Shown: in pieces, positions 33,279 through 46,291 of the stretch
Layout: every line of letters begins with the position of its first letter
How positions within the stretch are numbered: position 1 is the stretch's first letter
Assembly (NCBI RefSeq): GCF_932526225.1
Contig: NC_064035.1
Location: 10,775,296-10,839,295 of the forward strand
DNA: 64,000 nucleotides
From: Nematostella vectensis
Taxonomy: Eukaryota; Cnidaria; Anthozoa; Actiniaria; Edwardsiidae
Reading direction: 5' to 3'
The notes under the pieces: model-generated
What the model was told of the DNA's origin: nothing
Seen by the model: only the letters and a program-made list of their open reading frames with translations
The model's database searches: none
Position numbers and translations under genes: made by a program

Positions 33279-36120
33279 ATGAATAGACTGTTTGGAAAAG
33301 GAAAGCCTAAGGAGCCTCCGCCGAACTTAACAGATTGCATTTCGAACGTAAGTATCTTTAAATTGAGCCTATATCCGCATTTAGTTTGGCATTGTAATTT
33401 CAAAATGGCGAATAGAGGCCTTCAAAATATTTTTTGGTTTGTATTATATTTGTACTGTAGGTTGATAGTAGAGGTGAATCCATTGAAAAGAAAATCGCAA
33501 AACTAGACCAAGAGCTGTTAAAATACAAGGATCAAATGAAGAAGATGAGAGATGGACCCTCAAAGGTGCGATTCATTCGTTCAATGTTTTTTATTTATAA
33601 CTACTTAAATATAAGTTATGACTTGACTTGAGTAGTTTAGCTTCAAGTCAAACACTTTCCTGCATGACTAACTGGCTGACTGAAAAACGTTGTATGCTTC
33701 CTTTGTCAGACAGTATTCATGCCTTACCTTGGTTCATAGTGGTTTTATTGCTTATGATTAAGTGATCATGAGCAAGGATGGCACCATTATGATGCTTGTG
33801 GGTGGTTGCGTATGATGCCATCAAATGGTCGGAAGGCCATGGGTCTCATCAGAAATAATCTATACATAAAACTCCATATGATTGGCATCCACGGAACTGA
33901 ATAATGTGTCCGTAACATGCTGTCTGCTAAATGGAGTTTTATTTTTAGTGTTTGACTGATGCAATTTAGATCTGGACCATTATATGGAGGTGTCAATGTA
34001 CCATATTTCACATATAACTCCTTTTTTTCAGAACATGTTAAAACAGAGAGCATTACGAGTCCTCAAACAAAAGAAACAGTAAGTCCCTTTCTGTTTGGAA
34101 AATAATCACTTTGTCCAACTCTCGTACATAGATTCTTTTCTCATTTTTCTCTTTTTGAAATCCAGAGCATATCCGTTATATTTTTTTCATATTTTAGATA
34201 TGAAAACCAACTAGAGGGTCTCCGGCAACAGTCATTTAATATGGAACAAGCAAACTTTACAACTCAAACATTAAAAGACACAAAACATACAGTAAGTGTA
34301 GCAATCTTCTTGTGAATGTATCTATTTTTAAAACCAGTAATTAAGTTATTGCTTTTATGTATAAAAACAATGTCCAGTTGATTACTTTTCAAAATTTGTG
34401 CCTTCTTAGGTTGATGCTATGAAAACAGGTCTCAAAGAAATGAAAAAAGAATACAAAAAGTTGAATATCGACCAGATTGAGGTAATAATTAAACATCTTA
34501 CAATGAATAGGTATGTGTGAAGAACAGGAAAACTAGCCCAGATAGTTATAAATGTTGTCTCATCTATTATGTAAGGCAATTTTTACACTATAGTAATTGC
34601 TTGAATAAGCACTTCCCTTTTTGCCCATTTCAGAACCACAAGTTTGCGGTTTTCAATGCAATCTGGGAAATCTGACTATGCCTTTGTAAAGTGTACTTTA
34701 TATACTGTTTTTCACTGATTAAGGACATTCAAGACGACATGGCAGATATGATGGAACAAGCAAATGAAATACAAGAGAGTCTCGGCAGAACATATGGGTT
34801 GCCTGATGATATTGATGAAGCTGATCTAGATGCCGGTTTGTGTTATGCTACAGAATTTGAAGCCTTATTTGGGTTATCTTATTATCTTATTTCTTTGAAG
34901 CAGAATTGTGAGAATATTTGTTTGTTTGTGTATTTTATTGTTTATTTGTTTATTTATTTCATTTTTGTTTGTTTGTTTATTTATTTTATTTTGTTAGTTT
35001 TGCAACAAAGTTACTTGAAACAAATACAAGAATAAGCAAAAAATACTACACTACAAACAAACAAATATTTGTAAAATGGAAAGCATATTATTTCTACCAA
35101 AACATGAAGTTAATTGTACAGTAAACTAATGCTGATTTATTTTCCAGCCATTTAATTTTCTTTTTGTTCCCAGAAGGAATAAGAACAGTACATACTTCCT
35201 CAATCACAATTTTAATTTTAAGAAACAAACACTTTTTTTTTTAACTTGGTTAATGGTTTTGCTAGAATTGGAAGCTCTTGGAGATGACTTGGCTTTAGAT
35301 GAGGACACTTCATATCTAGATGAGGTCAATGCACCTGCTGCCCCAGACACAGTGCCGGGAGAGAGGGACCCTTCGGGATCAAGAACACAGGTAAATAGAA
35401 GACCCCTCTGCTCCTACAACACAATAGGGAGCCATCAAACATTTTGCGTAATGCATGAAAAATGGATAAATCATATGATTAGCTGTCTTATCTTTACCCT
35501 TACGATTTATTAGTAACCATAAGTAGCTGTTAAGTTCAGTTCTGGGATTCAAAGGGTTGGGTATTAAGAAGAGGGGGTTGATGGTGCATGTCTGTGGAGA
35601 AAGATTGGGTGAATGTAGGGAAATGGAGTGCTTGCAGCTGACCCTGTTGTTTTTTTACCATACACATCTTGGCTCACACAAGGTTACCTTGCAAATGCTA
35701 TTAATTTTACCCTTAACTGGCCTGACTCTTACCCCAGTATTTAAAATGAGAGTGCACACATTGCTGAATCAACATAACCTCATGCGTGAAATCATGTTGG
35801 ATAAGGTTTTTTTTTTTTTCACACACTTGTCTTCAGCAATAAAAAACACTTCAAGTGGGGAAAATTACCCAGCTTCTTTGTGATATGTGGCCTAAGCTCC
35901 AAGTTACAAACTTTGGGCAAGGTATTAAACTGTGAACAGCAATGCAGCCAGGCCATCTCACCACATACTTATGTGCTCGAGGATTGCAGTACATTACATA
36001 ACCTAATATGTTGTCACTTAGCTGTTGATACATTAGATTGACAGTTTGGTCTTTGTTTCTATGTTTCAGGATGGAATAGCAGTGGATGAATTTGGTCTTC
36101 CTGTGCTTGCAAAGAATTAA
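33279..36120 (+). CDS. CHMP5: charged multivesicular body protein 5 (ESCRT-III)
   Basis: ESCRT-III family protein acting in multivesicular-body sorting and membrane scission on endosomes, with LIP5/VTA1 and VPS4 as known partners of the family. The eight exons 33279-33347, 33461-33565, 34032-34078, 34198-34291, 34410-34481, 34724-34835, 35266-35390 and 36070-36120 total 675 bp, giving 224 residues (human 219). The start [17 protein letters not shown] is the family N-terminus. A basic helical core follows ([34 protein letters not shown]), then the acidic C-terminal half ([34 protein letters not shown]) and the terminal [10 protein letters not shown]. All junctions are GT-AG and in phase. No anomaly was seen. 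Confidence 0.97.
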
Positions 36121-38582
36121 ATCCCTTTACTGAGAATTACTTGCTCTTTGTGAAAATGCTAGGTGTGTTTCTTTTTCGTCACCCCTGCTTGACAACTTGC
36201 AAAATAACTTGACAAATGATTAGGTTCTTATACATTGTTCTACACAGTCTTTACTGCATTTTGCGAGTAAGTACGCAGCTGCTTTGTCTCCTATTATCTT
36301 TGTTCTACAAAGGAGTTCTTTTGTCTTTACTCTTCTCGTTCTTTGTATCGAGGTGCGGATATTGTTCATTTGTCCAATCAAATTGCAGCTTGTAAGAGCT
36401 GCATACTGACCCCATTTTGCAGAAGATATACAGACAAGCTGGCTTGTTGTTTCTGATGTCTTTTATAGCACTTGTAGTGTGGGCAGAAAAGCAAGGTGCT
36501 CCTTGCACGGTTTGCACGGTTTGCACGGTCTTTCCTGCTAGAGGCAAGTTACGCTGGGGACAATGCCCTTACATCCTTCGTTGTAGGCGATGCTCGATCT
36601 CATTGAAAAAATTGATACAATTTGGGACAAATCTGACAATCAAAAACGTTATTACTAAGTTTTACTGGTTACCAGTATGTTAGTTAATCACCCTGTATAT
36701 ACCGTAAGTACCATTATTTACTTGCTTAGACGCCACCCCCAAACAGGCGCCACACATGAGTCTCAAATGGTAATAGATGTAATTACTTTTTGTTGAGGAG
36801 AAAACCCGAATGTCGTACATATGTCGCGGTCGCCATCATGGAATTTTTGTCACTCAATCAAGGGGAAACCGCAATTTTCTGTTGTTTGTTGTTGTTGTTG
36901 TTGTTGTTTTGGCCGAAGTAATACATTCAACGCCTGCAAACCTCGCCATATATGAACGGTATAATGTATTAATTAAGTGACTTTAGTTAATGCTAGCCTC
37001 GAATTAACATCGTCCCCTAATAAATGCCTGAGACATATGACGAGAGTTTGAACAACTAAATAACGGTAAATCAAGCTTGTAATGGCAATTCTCAGATTTT
37101 CAATAAAACAGATAATGCAAAAACATATTGTATTATGGCTTTCTATTAACTTTCTTATCAAAAGTATATTAAACTGTTTTATGGAATTAATAGTAACCCG
37201 GTGATGCAGTGACAAACAAATCATAGATGGGGCATCGGGGCTGGCTGAATGTGATACTGAATGTTATTTATACCTTTTGACATATATGAACTTCTAAAAC
37301 TCTAAAAAAAGGTTTAAAATTCCTTGAAAATAGCTTCATCGACTCCTTTTCCCTCGATTTTTTACACACATGTTACCTTTTTTGATACCAACGATCTGGA
37401 AACTTTATCAATGATGCGCTGTCGCCTCAAAACGAGTATGTCGAGAGTATTTTATTATGTAAGAATAAGGAGACTAGTAGACCGCTTGAAGGGAGTTACC
37501 GGGTTTATTCCTCTTGACAACTGTGTTGTGCAAGGCGTGATGACTAGCTTACAACATGAACTTGAGATAACTAGGGCTGAAACGTCCTACAGTGCAAATT
37601 GTTTTTCTGTGTATTTCTAAACTTATTTTGATTGAACTTGACCACTAGGGCAAACCACGTCCGTGCCGCAATGCTCTAGTTTTGCTAATTTTAATTACTT
37701 TTATCAGTTAATGAGTGAAATATAGGTACAAGTTTTTCTTTTGGTTAAAAGGCCAATAACTATCTTTGGCATCGGGAGTTCACACGCAATGAATCTCTCT
37801 TCTACTTTTTCTCTGATCCGAAACATTGCCGTCGACGCCCAAGTCCGGCTATTTCTTAGACTAATCGCGTGAACTATGTTTGATTGGTGTTTTAGATCTA
37901 ATAGGAGCGAAATACGAGAAAAGAAATACCCGCTTAGTCGATTCGACCGTCGCTTAGGTACTGGGCAGTCAACTTGACTCTTACTATTATTTTTACAAAC
38001 AACTTTTTTTTTTTAACGTAATGTTTTCCGCGGATGCTGCTTAATACAGAGAGATATCAAAACGGTGGTATTTTCCCGAATACCACATCATTTACAAATG
38101 ATGCTTTTTTAAAGACTTATGATGACCTATTTTTTTAATTGTTGGAGATATCTAGCGTGACACATAGCGAAATGCATCCGTCTTGTGTTTCCCCAAGTCT
38201 TTTTAAAGAAGTGGCCAACCAGTGTGTTCATAAGACACGTGATCAATACTTGTTAATCATACTACTGCGTTATATTTTACTATCGTACTTGGTGGCTAGC
38301 TTCACTAGACTCATTAAGGTACAACATAGATCAAAAGAAGTCATATCATTTCCTCACATAGCAAATCGTTTCTCGAATCATTTGCTCGGTCTCGAAAATA
38401 GTTACCTTAGAAAAAAAGGTTCCATTGTATGTGCGATCATACTTTCCAAGTTGTGAATACAAATCCAAGAGCACCTATGGATCAGGTTTTATCTTGCTCT
38501 GAGACGGCTTTGAGCTGAGATGGAATGAACACTGCCCAACCTCTGCTTGGGCAGACTCTGGAGTGTTCTGCCCCGGATGCAT
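36121..38582. other. intergenic, no gene recognised
   Basis: About 2.5 kb between the CHMP5 stop and the 3' end of the receptor pseudogene. It contains a (TTG)n microsatellite at about 36,882-36,908 and a short tcgcacggt-like triplication (ttgcacggt repeated) near 36,505-36,530. Open frames of about 100 codons near 37,324 and 38,139 show no recognisable domain. Confidence 0.5.
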
Positions 38583-40516
38583 CAAGATGATATACACTTA
38601 GGAAGGAATAGACATCCGAGCAGACCATAGCTGATCATGAGTGCTGTGGCACACGCCACGATGGTAGTGTAGAAGCCCTCGAGAGCCGAGTCCACAGGGA
38701 AGTAAGCCACCCACGACAACAGCAGTATGTACAGAGAAAAGCCTATGTAACGAGCTTCGTTGAAATTCTTTGGATGCTTGCGGGCCTAAAAGGCGTACAG
38801 AGTGCACAGGAGAGACATGAAGATGAAGTAGCCGAACATGACGGCTCGAATGATCTGACCTGTGCTTGATTGGAACGGCATGCAAAACAAGAACATGTTC
38901 TTCTGGAAAGTAATGTCCTTCTGTACTTGCGGTGGGTCAAGTGAGTACCAACATAACGTCAGAATGACCTGAATTACGTTCAGGAGCAAGGCCACCAGAA
39001 ATTGGCGCATGAGATCCGAGATGTACGCTTTAAACCAAGGCGGCAGTGCCTCTGTCTGAAACACACGCACCAGCCTGTTGGTCTTGATGAAGAGCACCGA
39101 GACGCACGCAGTGCACGTCAAGTACCGCCATGGCAGCACGAGGTAGCAGACGCCGACATTAGGAAGCTCAAGATGGAGGATGGGCAGAAGGAGTGTCAGT
39201 CCTATGATAAGTAGTATAAGGTAACTTAACTCTTTATTACTGGCCTTCACTATTGGAGTATCCTTATGCTGGATAAACACTGCCAGGACGACCAGGATGA
39301 GGGCAAATCCGATCGAAGTCAGCACAATGAATACTATTGCTGTACTGTCCTCCCATACGATGTTCTGCAATGGCAGACTGACACACTTTGTGTTGTCGTT
39401 GTTGGACATCTGCTCCTTGCTACATCTCGTGCAGTTCCGTGAACCTCGCGAGGAGCAAATGGAGCCCTGTGGACAGCGGAAGCATTCCCAGCAGCACCGA
39501 TTGATGACGGTCTGTTTTGCCCCCGCGGGACAGGGTTCACTGCACATGGATAGGGGCACTGAATTATCCAATGTCTTCCATCGAGTCAACTTGTTGTTCA
39601 CATACAGCTCCGGCTTTGAATTCAAGTTTCTCTTCCAGTAGCCGATCTCCTCTAGGGAGTACTGGTCGTTTTGCTCATTTTTACTAAAGCTCATAACGGC
39701 ATAGTACGCGCTATTGTGGGTCTTGTCTTGAAGTACGCATCAAAGCAGTGAGCTAACGCATAGACTGCGTCTATAACGTATGGCACATAAGCACTACTTA
39801 GCTCATTAAAGCCTGTTGTCTGTTGTACAATAGCTTTGATCATCCACTTCCTTTGAGCAGTTATAAGTGCTTTGCCAGTATTCATTCCACCAAGGATTCC
39901 TTTCTCTTGTTTTCTCTGGTGTCAGGCTCGTGATATGCCTTTCAAAATCCACATCTCTATACACGTGAGGTAGTATCGATAAGGAGCGATCCAGAACCGA
40001 GGAATATGTTTTTAAGATTTTAGCATACGTTGCCATCCCTTCAGAAAGTAGAAAAGTTCTGTCTGTTATACTTTGCGTGCTCGCTTCTTCCAGAAAGGCG
40101 CCCGCTTCTTCGTAGTTGCTCCATAATATGATCACTTTGATATTAGGATTTCGCTTTATTTTCGCGACTATAGTTTTTACCTTTTCTTTGTAGCCGGACT
40201 CCGTGAAGAACTCTACAAAGGCAATACAGAAAACTTGTCTGTTATACGCCTCTCTCTCGAGCGCGCGCACGCCGTACTTCCCGTAGGAGCCGTCATGAGC
40301 AACGACTGCTACATAGACCCAGTCGAAGTACTCGGTGAGATCAGCCATGGCCTTGGACTGCTGGTTGTCCGGTGGAATGGTACGAAAGAACGAGTCGAAG
40401 TAAGGCGAACTGAGCTCTTCACTGGTAGAGAAGGGGCTCACAATGGGAAGACCCACAACCTAAAACCAGACAGAAAGGATTTTGAGGCACAGTTTACTCT
40501 GGTATTAAATCGAAAT

Positions 40517-40774
40517 GTGTAATTCCAGAAAATATCCAACCCCCCCCCCCCCCCCCCCCCCCCCCATTGAGGGGATTGGAGATTCCGGGGGGGGGATGGG
40601 GGTTCAGACGTCCAGGAATTTCCAGAGGGGAGGGGGGGTAAAATGCCCCTTTTCCTTAACAGTCACTGTATATATCTTTTTCCAGGGGGTTGGAAATTTC
40701 AGAGGGGTGGGGGTGGGGTTCATACCTCCGACCCCCTCAATAGGGGGGGTATGGATATTTTCTGCAACTACACA
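40517..40774. mobile_element. MITE-like element with C/G-run-rich inverted ends
   Basis: The left end (gtgtaattccagaaaatatc, then a C-run and cattgagggg) is mirrored at the right end (ccccctcaatagggggggt then ggatattttctgcaactaca). It is about 258 bp with no coding capacity, in the receptor intron. A target duplication could not be fixed. Confidence 0.75.
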
Positions 40775-41124
40775 ATTTTAGCTCGAGTCATTGGGGAATC
40801 GCAACAATTTCTCTTTGAAATATCAAATATGTACCTAATACTCTTTGATATCTACCCTGAAATTTAAGAGCGTTTTCAGCCTGAAACTGCTACAAAACAG
40901 CCCAAGCTCAATTGAAAATTAAAGATTGAGAGATTAAGAAGAGTTCATGTAGAAAAGACCTTTGAGTTTACAATGTATAAATCAAAGGTGGCTATGTATT
41001 TTCTTTCGTGTTTTTTTTCTGTTGGAATTCAATGTAAAGGTCATATGTATCATATACAAAAAGGATATACGAAGATCCTTCAATTAGAATATACCCACTT
41101 ACTTTATGGCGGCCAAGGGGCCGA

Positions 41125-41347
41125 TTAAGACCGGCGGACACGGTGAGCAAAACTTCATTCGTGCAATTTGCTCACTGCCTCGCGAGGCCAAAAACTCACC
41201 GTGTGCGGACGTCGATCGAACGAAATCACGTCCTGCGAGCAACTTAGGCAAAATTCTCACCTGCTTGAACTGTGAGTTTTTGGCCTCGCGAGGCAGTGAG
41301 CAAATTGCACGAGTGAAGTTTTGCTCACCGTGTGCGCCGGGCCTTAC
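41125..41347. mobile_element. MITE-like palindrome with about 70-bp arms
   Basis: The arm acacggtgagcaaaacttca, gtgcaatttgctcactgcct, cgcgaggccaaaaactcac recurs inverted with about 55 bp in the middle. The arms are nearly identical, so the DNA or transcript could fold into a long hairpin. It lies in the receptor intron. Confidence 0.85.
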
Positions 41348-42277
41348 ACGCTATATAAGGAGTTTGGGTTTATTTATTCTTGGAGGTCACACGCAACACC
41401 GCGATAATTTGTATTCAGTAGAGGAAAATGACAGTCTTTTTAAAATACATTATCAATGTTGAAATAAACGTAATAAGGATCTTATAGTGTAAAGAGTGTA
41501 CGGACATTAGTGTTGCTCAGTAACGACGTTGCTACGCGCTGAGCGTGGCGTTGAGCGCGCGCATATATAACACGGAATTTGTCGTTCGCAAACGTTCTTG
41601 AATTAAAAAAAAAGGTAGTAGAGGAGAATATTTAGGAAACCCGGCGAACTTCAAAGGACATAAACAATAGTCGCTCCCTAATGTTTAGCAACCCTGTCAC
41701 GTGATCACGAACATGCACAGACCAAGCGTAAAGTACAAGATATGGCCGAGATATATGAATATACATATTCGGGCGCAAATCGTTTATTGATTTATTTGAA
41801 ACCTTGCTATTTTTATTCACTTGCTTTTCATTTGTCTTTTTCGCTTTGCATGTTTATATCTCGATCTCTACAGCCCTTAGAAAATTAGTTTATATAGACA
41901 TGTATATTTTGTACTTGCAAGTACCGAGCGGAGCTTAAATTCTTTAGTGGGGCTCTATTGAACAATCTCATCGAGCTTACAAGGCCAGCATGATAACATT
42001 GTGTCAAATCTGTATCAATACTGAAGAGTTTTGAAAAGATCGAAAAGTGGTATTGATGCAGAGAACGATTCTTGGTTAACTCCATTCTCTGTGTACGCCC
42101 GACTTGTGCACCTTCACCGTGACAGGGCCAAAATCCAAGCAAAAACATCGGCCTTTGAGGTTCGCCGGGTTACGTAATCATTCCCCTCTAATAACTTCGA
42201 GTAAAAAAAATGTACGTTCCGTGTTCAAAGTCAAATGTCACTGACAACACGAGAAACCTAACTAAGACACGCTTCAA

Positions 42278-42748
42278 CAGGGTCTGAATGGGGGGGGGGG
42301 GGGGGGTCTGCATGTCGGTAGTCAGTTAAAATTTCCATAATCTGTCGGTAGTCGGTAAGAATTATATGTCTTTGTCGGTAGTCGGTGAATCTAAGCTGGT
42401 ATTCGCTTTTGTACCAAATTTCACGTATAAACAAGATTAAACATTATTTAGGATTGATTAGTAATGAATAACTTATTGATAATAAATTAATTATGGATTA
42501 ATAATTGACTGAAAAGTTGATGCAACAGTAAATACATAGTGCAGATTCTGAAATGGCCGAATTTAAGTAGATTGACGATGGAATTAAAGACTTAAAATAC
42601 CGGAAATAATAAAATGTCGGTAGTCGGCAAATATTTTTCGTCGCTAGTCTGACTGGTTTTTTTTTTCATGTTTTGTTGGTAGTCAGTTGTCATGTATCAG
42701 TCAATTTTTAAGCCGTTTGTCGCTAGTCAGTTAACCCCATCCAGACCC
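42278..42748. mobile_element. hAT-like non-autonomous element with 8-bp target duplication
   Basis: The left end is CAGGGTCTGAATGGGG and the right end CCCCATCCAGACCC, in inverted orientation, flanked by a perfect 8-bp duplication CGCTTCAA (42270-42277 and 42749-42756). The right end lacks the final TG expected from the left. The interior repeats the phrase gtcggtagtcggt several times. An 8-bp duplication is the hAT hallmark. No transposase was seen. Confidence 0.85.
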
Positions 42749-43319
42749 CGCTTCAAAGAAGTTCGCCGCGTTCCCTCTACCAACCCTTACTTAGAGATAC
42801 GAATAATATGTATATATGGGGCTCCTCTTTAGGCAAGCAACGTTTTTGTGTGGATAAAGCTGTACTACTAACCTGAAAAAGTCCAGCGATGTTGACGGAT
42901 GTGCTAAACTCCATAGAACCGATTACTCCAACCACTGGCTCCGTTAGGTTGCTCAACTTTTCCCGACGCACTCCGTGCTGTCTCACCAACTTGTTGTGAT
43001 CATTATTTAACACGATGTCGTACGCCCATTGCATGGCAAGCGTAGAGTTGAAACAGTAATCCCACACATCCAGACCGAGACTGATCCCAGGCAGGATATC
43101 CGTTAAGTTGTTGATGCGCGCTATGGTGTGTGATATTGCCTCTATGTAGCCGAGACAAAGTTTATACAACTCACCGCACTTGCCTGATTGCGTCTGTGAG
43201 TGCAGCGGTAAGATGACCGCAATGGTGGCGTTCCCTGGTTCATAATAGCGGCTAGGAGCAGAGACAGACGTACACACTGCTGTTATTAGCAGCTGCAAAA
43301 GTAGTCCTCGACCTGCCAT

Positions 43320-46291
43320 AAGTGGTACAGCGTGGAAAATGGAAATAAAATTGGCAACCGATGGTTTAAATCCCGCATGACACGTGCCTCAATGACGTGT
43401 GACAATTTCAAGGAAATGGAAATTTGCTCTTTGCTGATGGAAAATTGAAAGTGAATTTATCAGTCGAAACTTTTTAGAAATGTTTACACGTTATCCTCAC
43501 TCGAAAATAGGTTTTTGGGATTATAAAATTATCATATATCAAACCAAAAAGCTTTATGAAGATTTCTTATGATTAATGGTGTTTTAATTGTATTTCTGAG
43601 GGTACCACCTCAACAGGCTGGATCTGCATAAAAAAACCCAGTAATGTTGTCTTAGTTTTGACACTCTTCAAAGCTTCCGGGTAACTCATATTACAAACGC
43701 ATGTTTTGCCTGTTTTTGTTTCAATCTTCTGGTCGGACCGTTATCTTTGAACGATCGCCATCGTTTGAGCAAATCGCTATAAGCAGAGTTTGATGCCTTG
43801 AATCCTGAAACCTGTAACCCGGGGGGGTAGATGGGGGTGATCCACCAATCTTTAATATAAACTTCTACTAACTGCTCGAAAAAAAAAAGACACGCGAAAT
43901 TGAAGACGTCCTCACGACGCGAAAATTATACCGCACGAAATAAAATTGCAGTAGGTTTTTCAAATGTCCCTTCCCGGGCTCCGTAGCTATCCCTTAGGGG
44001 GTGCGCAATATTTTTTCCGTTTCTATCCCTAAGGGGATCTCACGCTAGTGGATTATCACATCCTAATAACAACTAAACATAAGCAGGCCCGTACCCAGGG
44101 GGGGGGGGGGGGGGAGTGCAGTGGGTGCACCCCCACGGCCAAAAGTCCACTTTCGGTTCTCAATAGACGTGATATTTGTAGTGTAGCTATAAAGCATGCG
44201 CTAGATTATTCTGGTATGTCTAAAATCCATAAGTCAGACTTTTTTGTAGCCAAATCCGACAATAAACGTCCCTTGGAGATACTGTAAAAAGATAAAAAAA
44301 ATCGCTTTTTGTTCTTTCGTGGGTGGTCAGAATTTTTTTTACTCCCTCCCCCCCCCCAGAATAATAAGGTCCAGTTTTTCAGATTTTGCACCCCCCCCCC
44401 CCCCCAAGAAAAATCCTGGGTACGGGCCTGATAAGTGTAGTCAGAAAAAATCCGCTCGACGGAAATTCAGGCTGTCACTTGAAATAAAAAACGCAGCCAT
44501 CATCACCAATTGTCAGAGACACAAGCCATTAATACCTGTTTTCAAAAGCATTATGTTCGTGTTTGACAGGAGAGCATAGCTTATTCTATCTGTCGTCTGT
44601 CTAAGTCATCTGTATGAGATGCACCACCCCCCCTGCTCGCCGCCCCTGTGAGCAGCCGTGCCTGCTGAATGACTACAATTATAATTTTTAACTAGTTCTA
44701 ATTGTAGTTATAATTCGTTATAATTATAGTTAAAATACTTGGAAAACACATAGCTTTTTATATCGGGCGAAGCACTTAAAAGTAAACCAGGGGCACATAA
44801 GTAGGGGCAATCATCTATATTATATTGATGTTACGGTGTTTGTGTGGATATCGGGCTATTCCTGGTACCCTTTTTTTCGTTTTTTTTTTAAGGAGAAAAA
44901 TACCCATAGCTCAGTGCACCTGATGATTTCCGAACTTCGAATCTTTCAGCCCCCCCCCCCCCCCCCCCCCCTCGTAACTTATTTCAGAAATCCCAGTTCT
45001 GCTTTGCCCTCGAATTGGTGAGTCTACGGAAAATACCTGATGAACGGATGGTGAACAAATCCCCGAAAACGAAAATTACGCAAGTTGAGCGTGCGCAGTT
45101 AAAGCACGTCACAGCCTGTTCACAGGCCTCACGGCAAAGGAAGCGCGAGATCCTTGGACAGTGAAGGGCAGAGCGGGTAAGTGAAACCTATCTTTACTCA
45201 AACCATTTTTAAAATATACTGTCCTGATATCCTAAGACTTCATTTAGGGACAAAGAATAATACAAATATTCAATCGATGATACTCATTCAAATCATATAC
45301 ACGAATTACCATTTGATTTCCCACACTATGTTAAGGGCGTTTTACATTAGGTGTTGTTTTTAGCCCGTGCTTGTAATTTAGATTAAGCCAGAAGGTGCAA
45401 GAAACAGACATATATAACAAAGTGTCACTATATAAGGTTTATTGTGAGATTGTTAAATTGGCGGCAAGTCGGTATTTTCGTAACAGTTGACTGATCTCAT
45501 TCTAGTTAAGAGAACAGCAATGGCTAAGATCAAGCATTCACACTAAAATCTAAATGTCTTCAACCTGAAAAAAATGATACAGCTATTTAATAACAAAAGT
45601 AACTAAAAATTAGAACCTAAATCTGAAAAGGAGGGAAAAACCTGAAGAAACTGATGTGTAGAAACCTGTCTAGGGAGACAATGCAATGAGGGGATGATCA
45701 TAAGACCTGCCACCTGCTAGTTGAACAATTTCAGTGATAGATACCAGGTGGTTGCAAAACAACCTTTAGGGAAATCCCTAAATTATTAAACCCTCGACAC
45801 GTTCAACTCAACCAATACGGTATTACCACATTTCAACAAAGAGTTCACAAAGAAGAATCAATGGGGAACTCTTAATTCAAAAGGTTCTATCCAGGTAAAA
45901 ACGAAAAATGAGGAGAAAGTAGGTGTTCTTTTAATTCATTGGTGATTCTGTTTTGACTTACGTTTTGAGCAAGGAATGTAAATATTGTTAATTTTCTTCA
46001 TTGAAAACAAGACAATATTTTCATAGACTCTGAATCCAGATATTCCATATATTTATTTGTTATAAGCGAAATATGCATTTCTTTTCTGAGGATCTGAGCG
46101 TTTTAGGAGCCAGACATTAAAATTTCGTTGCAAGGGACGTTTGATCATTGCTATTTAGAGCATTGTTGAAATGTTATTGAATAAGAATTATGGTATTTAT
46201 TTAACAGTTTATGTCAATGTGGATATTCTGCTGGGTGTGTGATACAGCTAAACTCTAAACACATCATAAAACACATCTTTTTATTTTCCAG
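43320..46291. other. intergenic / upstream of the giant collagen gene
   Basis: About 3 kb holding the MITE at 44084-44430 and several G/C homopolymer runs. A stretch ending gagcgg|gtaagtg near 45,176 has a good donor and could be the non-coding first exon of the collagen gene, by analogy with the short minicollagen gene. No TATA element supports it, so it is not called separately. Confidence 0.4.
44084..44430. mobile_element. MITE with CAGGCCCGTACCCAGG ends and 5-bp target duplication
   Basis: CAGGCCCGTACCCAGG at 44084 is mirrored as CCTGGGTACGGGCCTG ending at 44430. ATAAG flanks both sides (44079-44083 and 44431-44435). G- and C-runs sit just inside each end. It is 347 bp long and non-coding. 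Confidence 0.88.

Larger units (their letters stand above)
38583..43319 (-). pseudogene. class C GPCR (metabotropic-glutamate-receptor-like), disrupted
   Basis: Exon 1 (43319-42873) starts MAGRGLLLQLLITAVC, a signal peptide, followed by the first Venus-flytrap lobe. Exon 2 (from 40459) continues with VVGLPIVSPFSTSEELSS, then lobe 2, a Cys-rich linker (CSEPCPAG, CCWECFRCPQGSICSS) and seven-helix sequence with TM1 to TM5. Three lesions are visible. A +1 shift near 39,808 follows DNRL. A shift back near 39,715-39,730 falls where the normal lobe 2 segment also looks shortened. A TAG at 38786-38788 falls in intracellular loop 3 at LYAF*ARKHPKNFNEA. TM6 and TM7 are still readable after the stop, ending at TGA 38583 with almost no cytoplasmic tail. 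Intact class C receptors act as dimeric plasma-membrane receptors for amino acids and related ligands. I infer a pseudogene; base-calling errors or strain variation are the alternatives. Confidence 0.85.

Noticed and set aside
37324-38456. ORFs of about 100 codons between CHMP5 and the receptor
   Set aside because: AT-rich chance frames with no recognisable motif or codon pattern.
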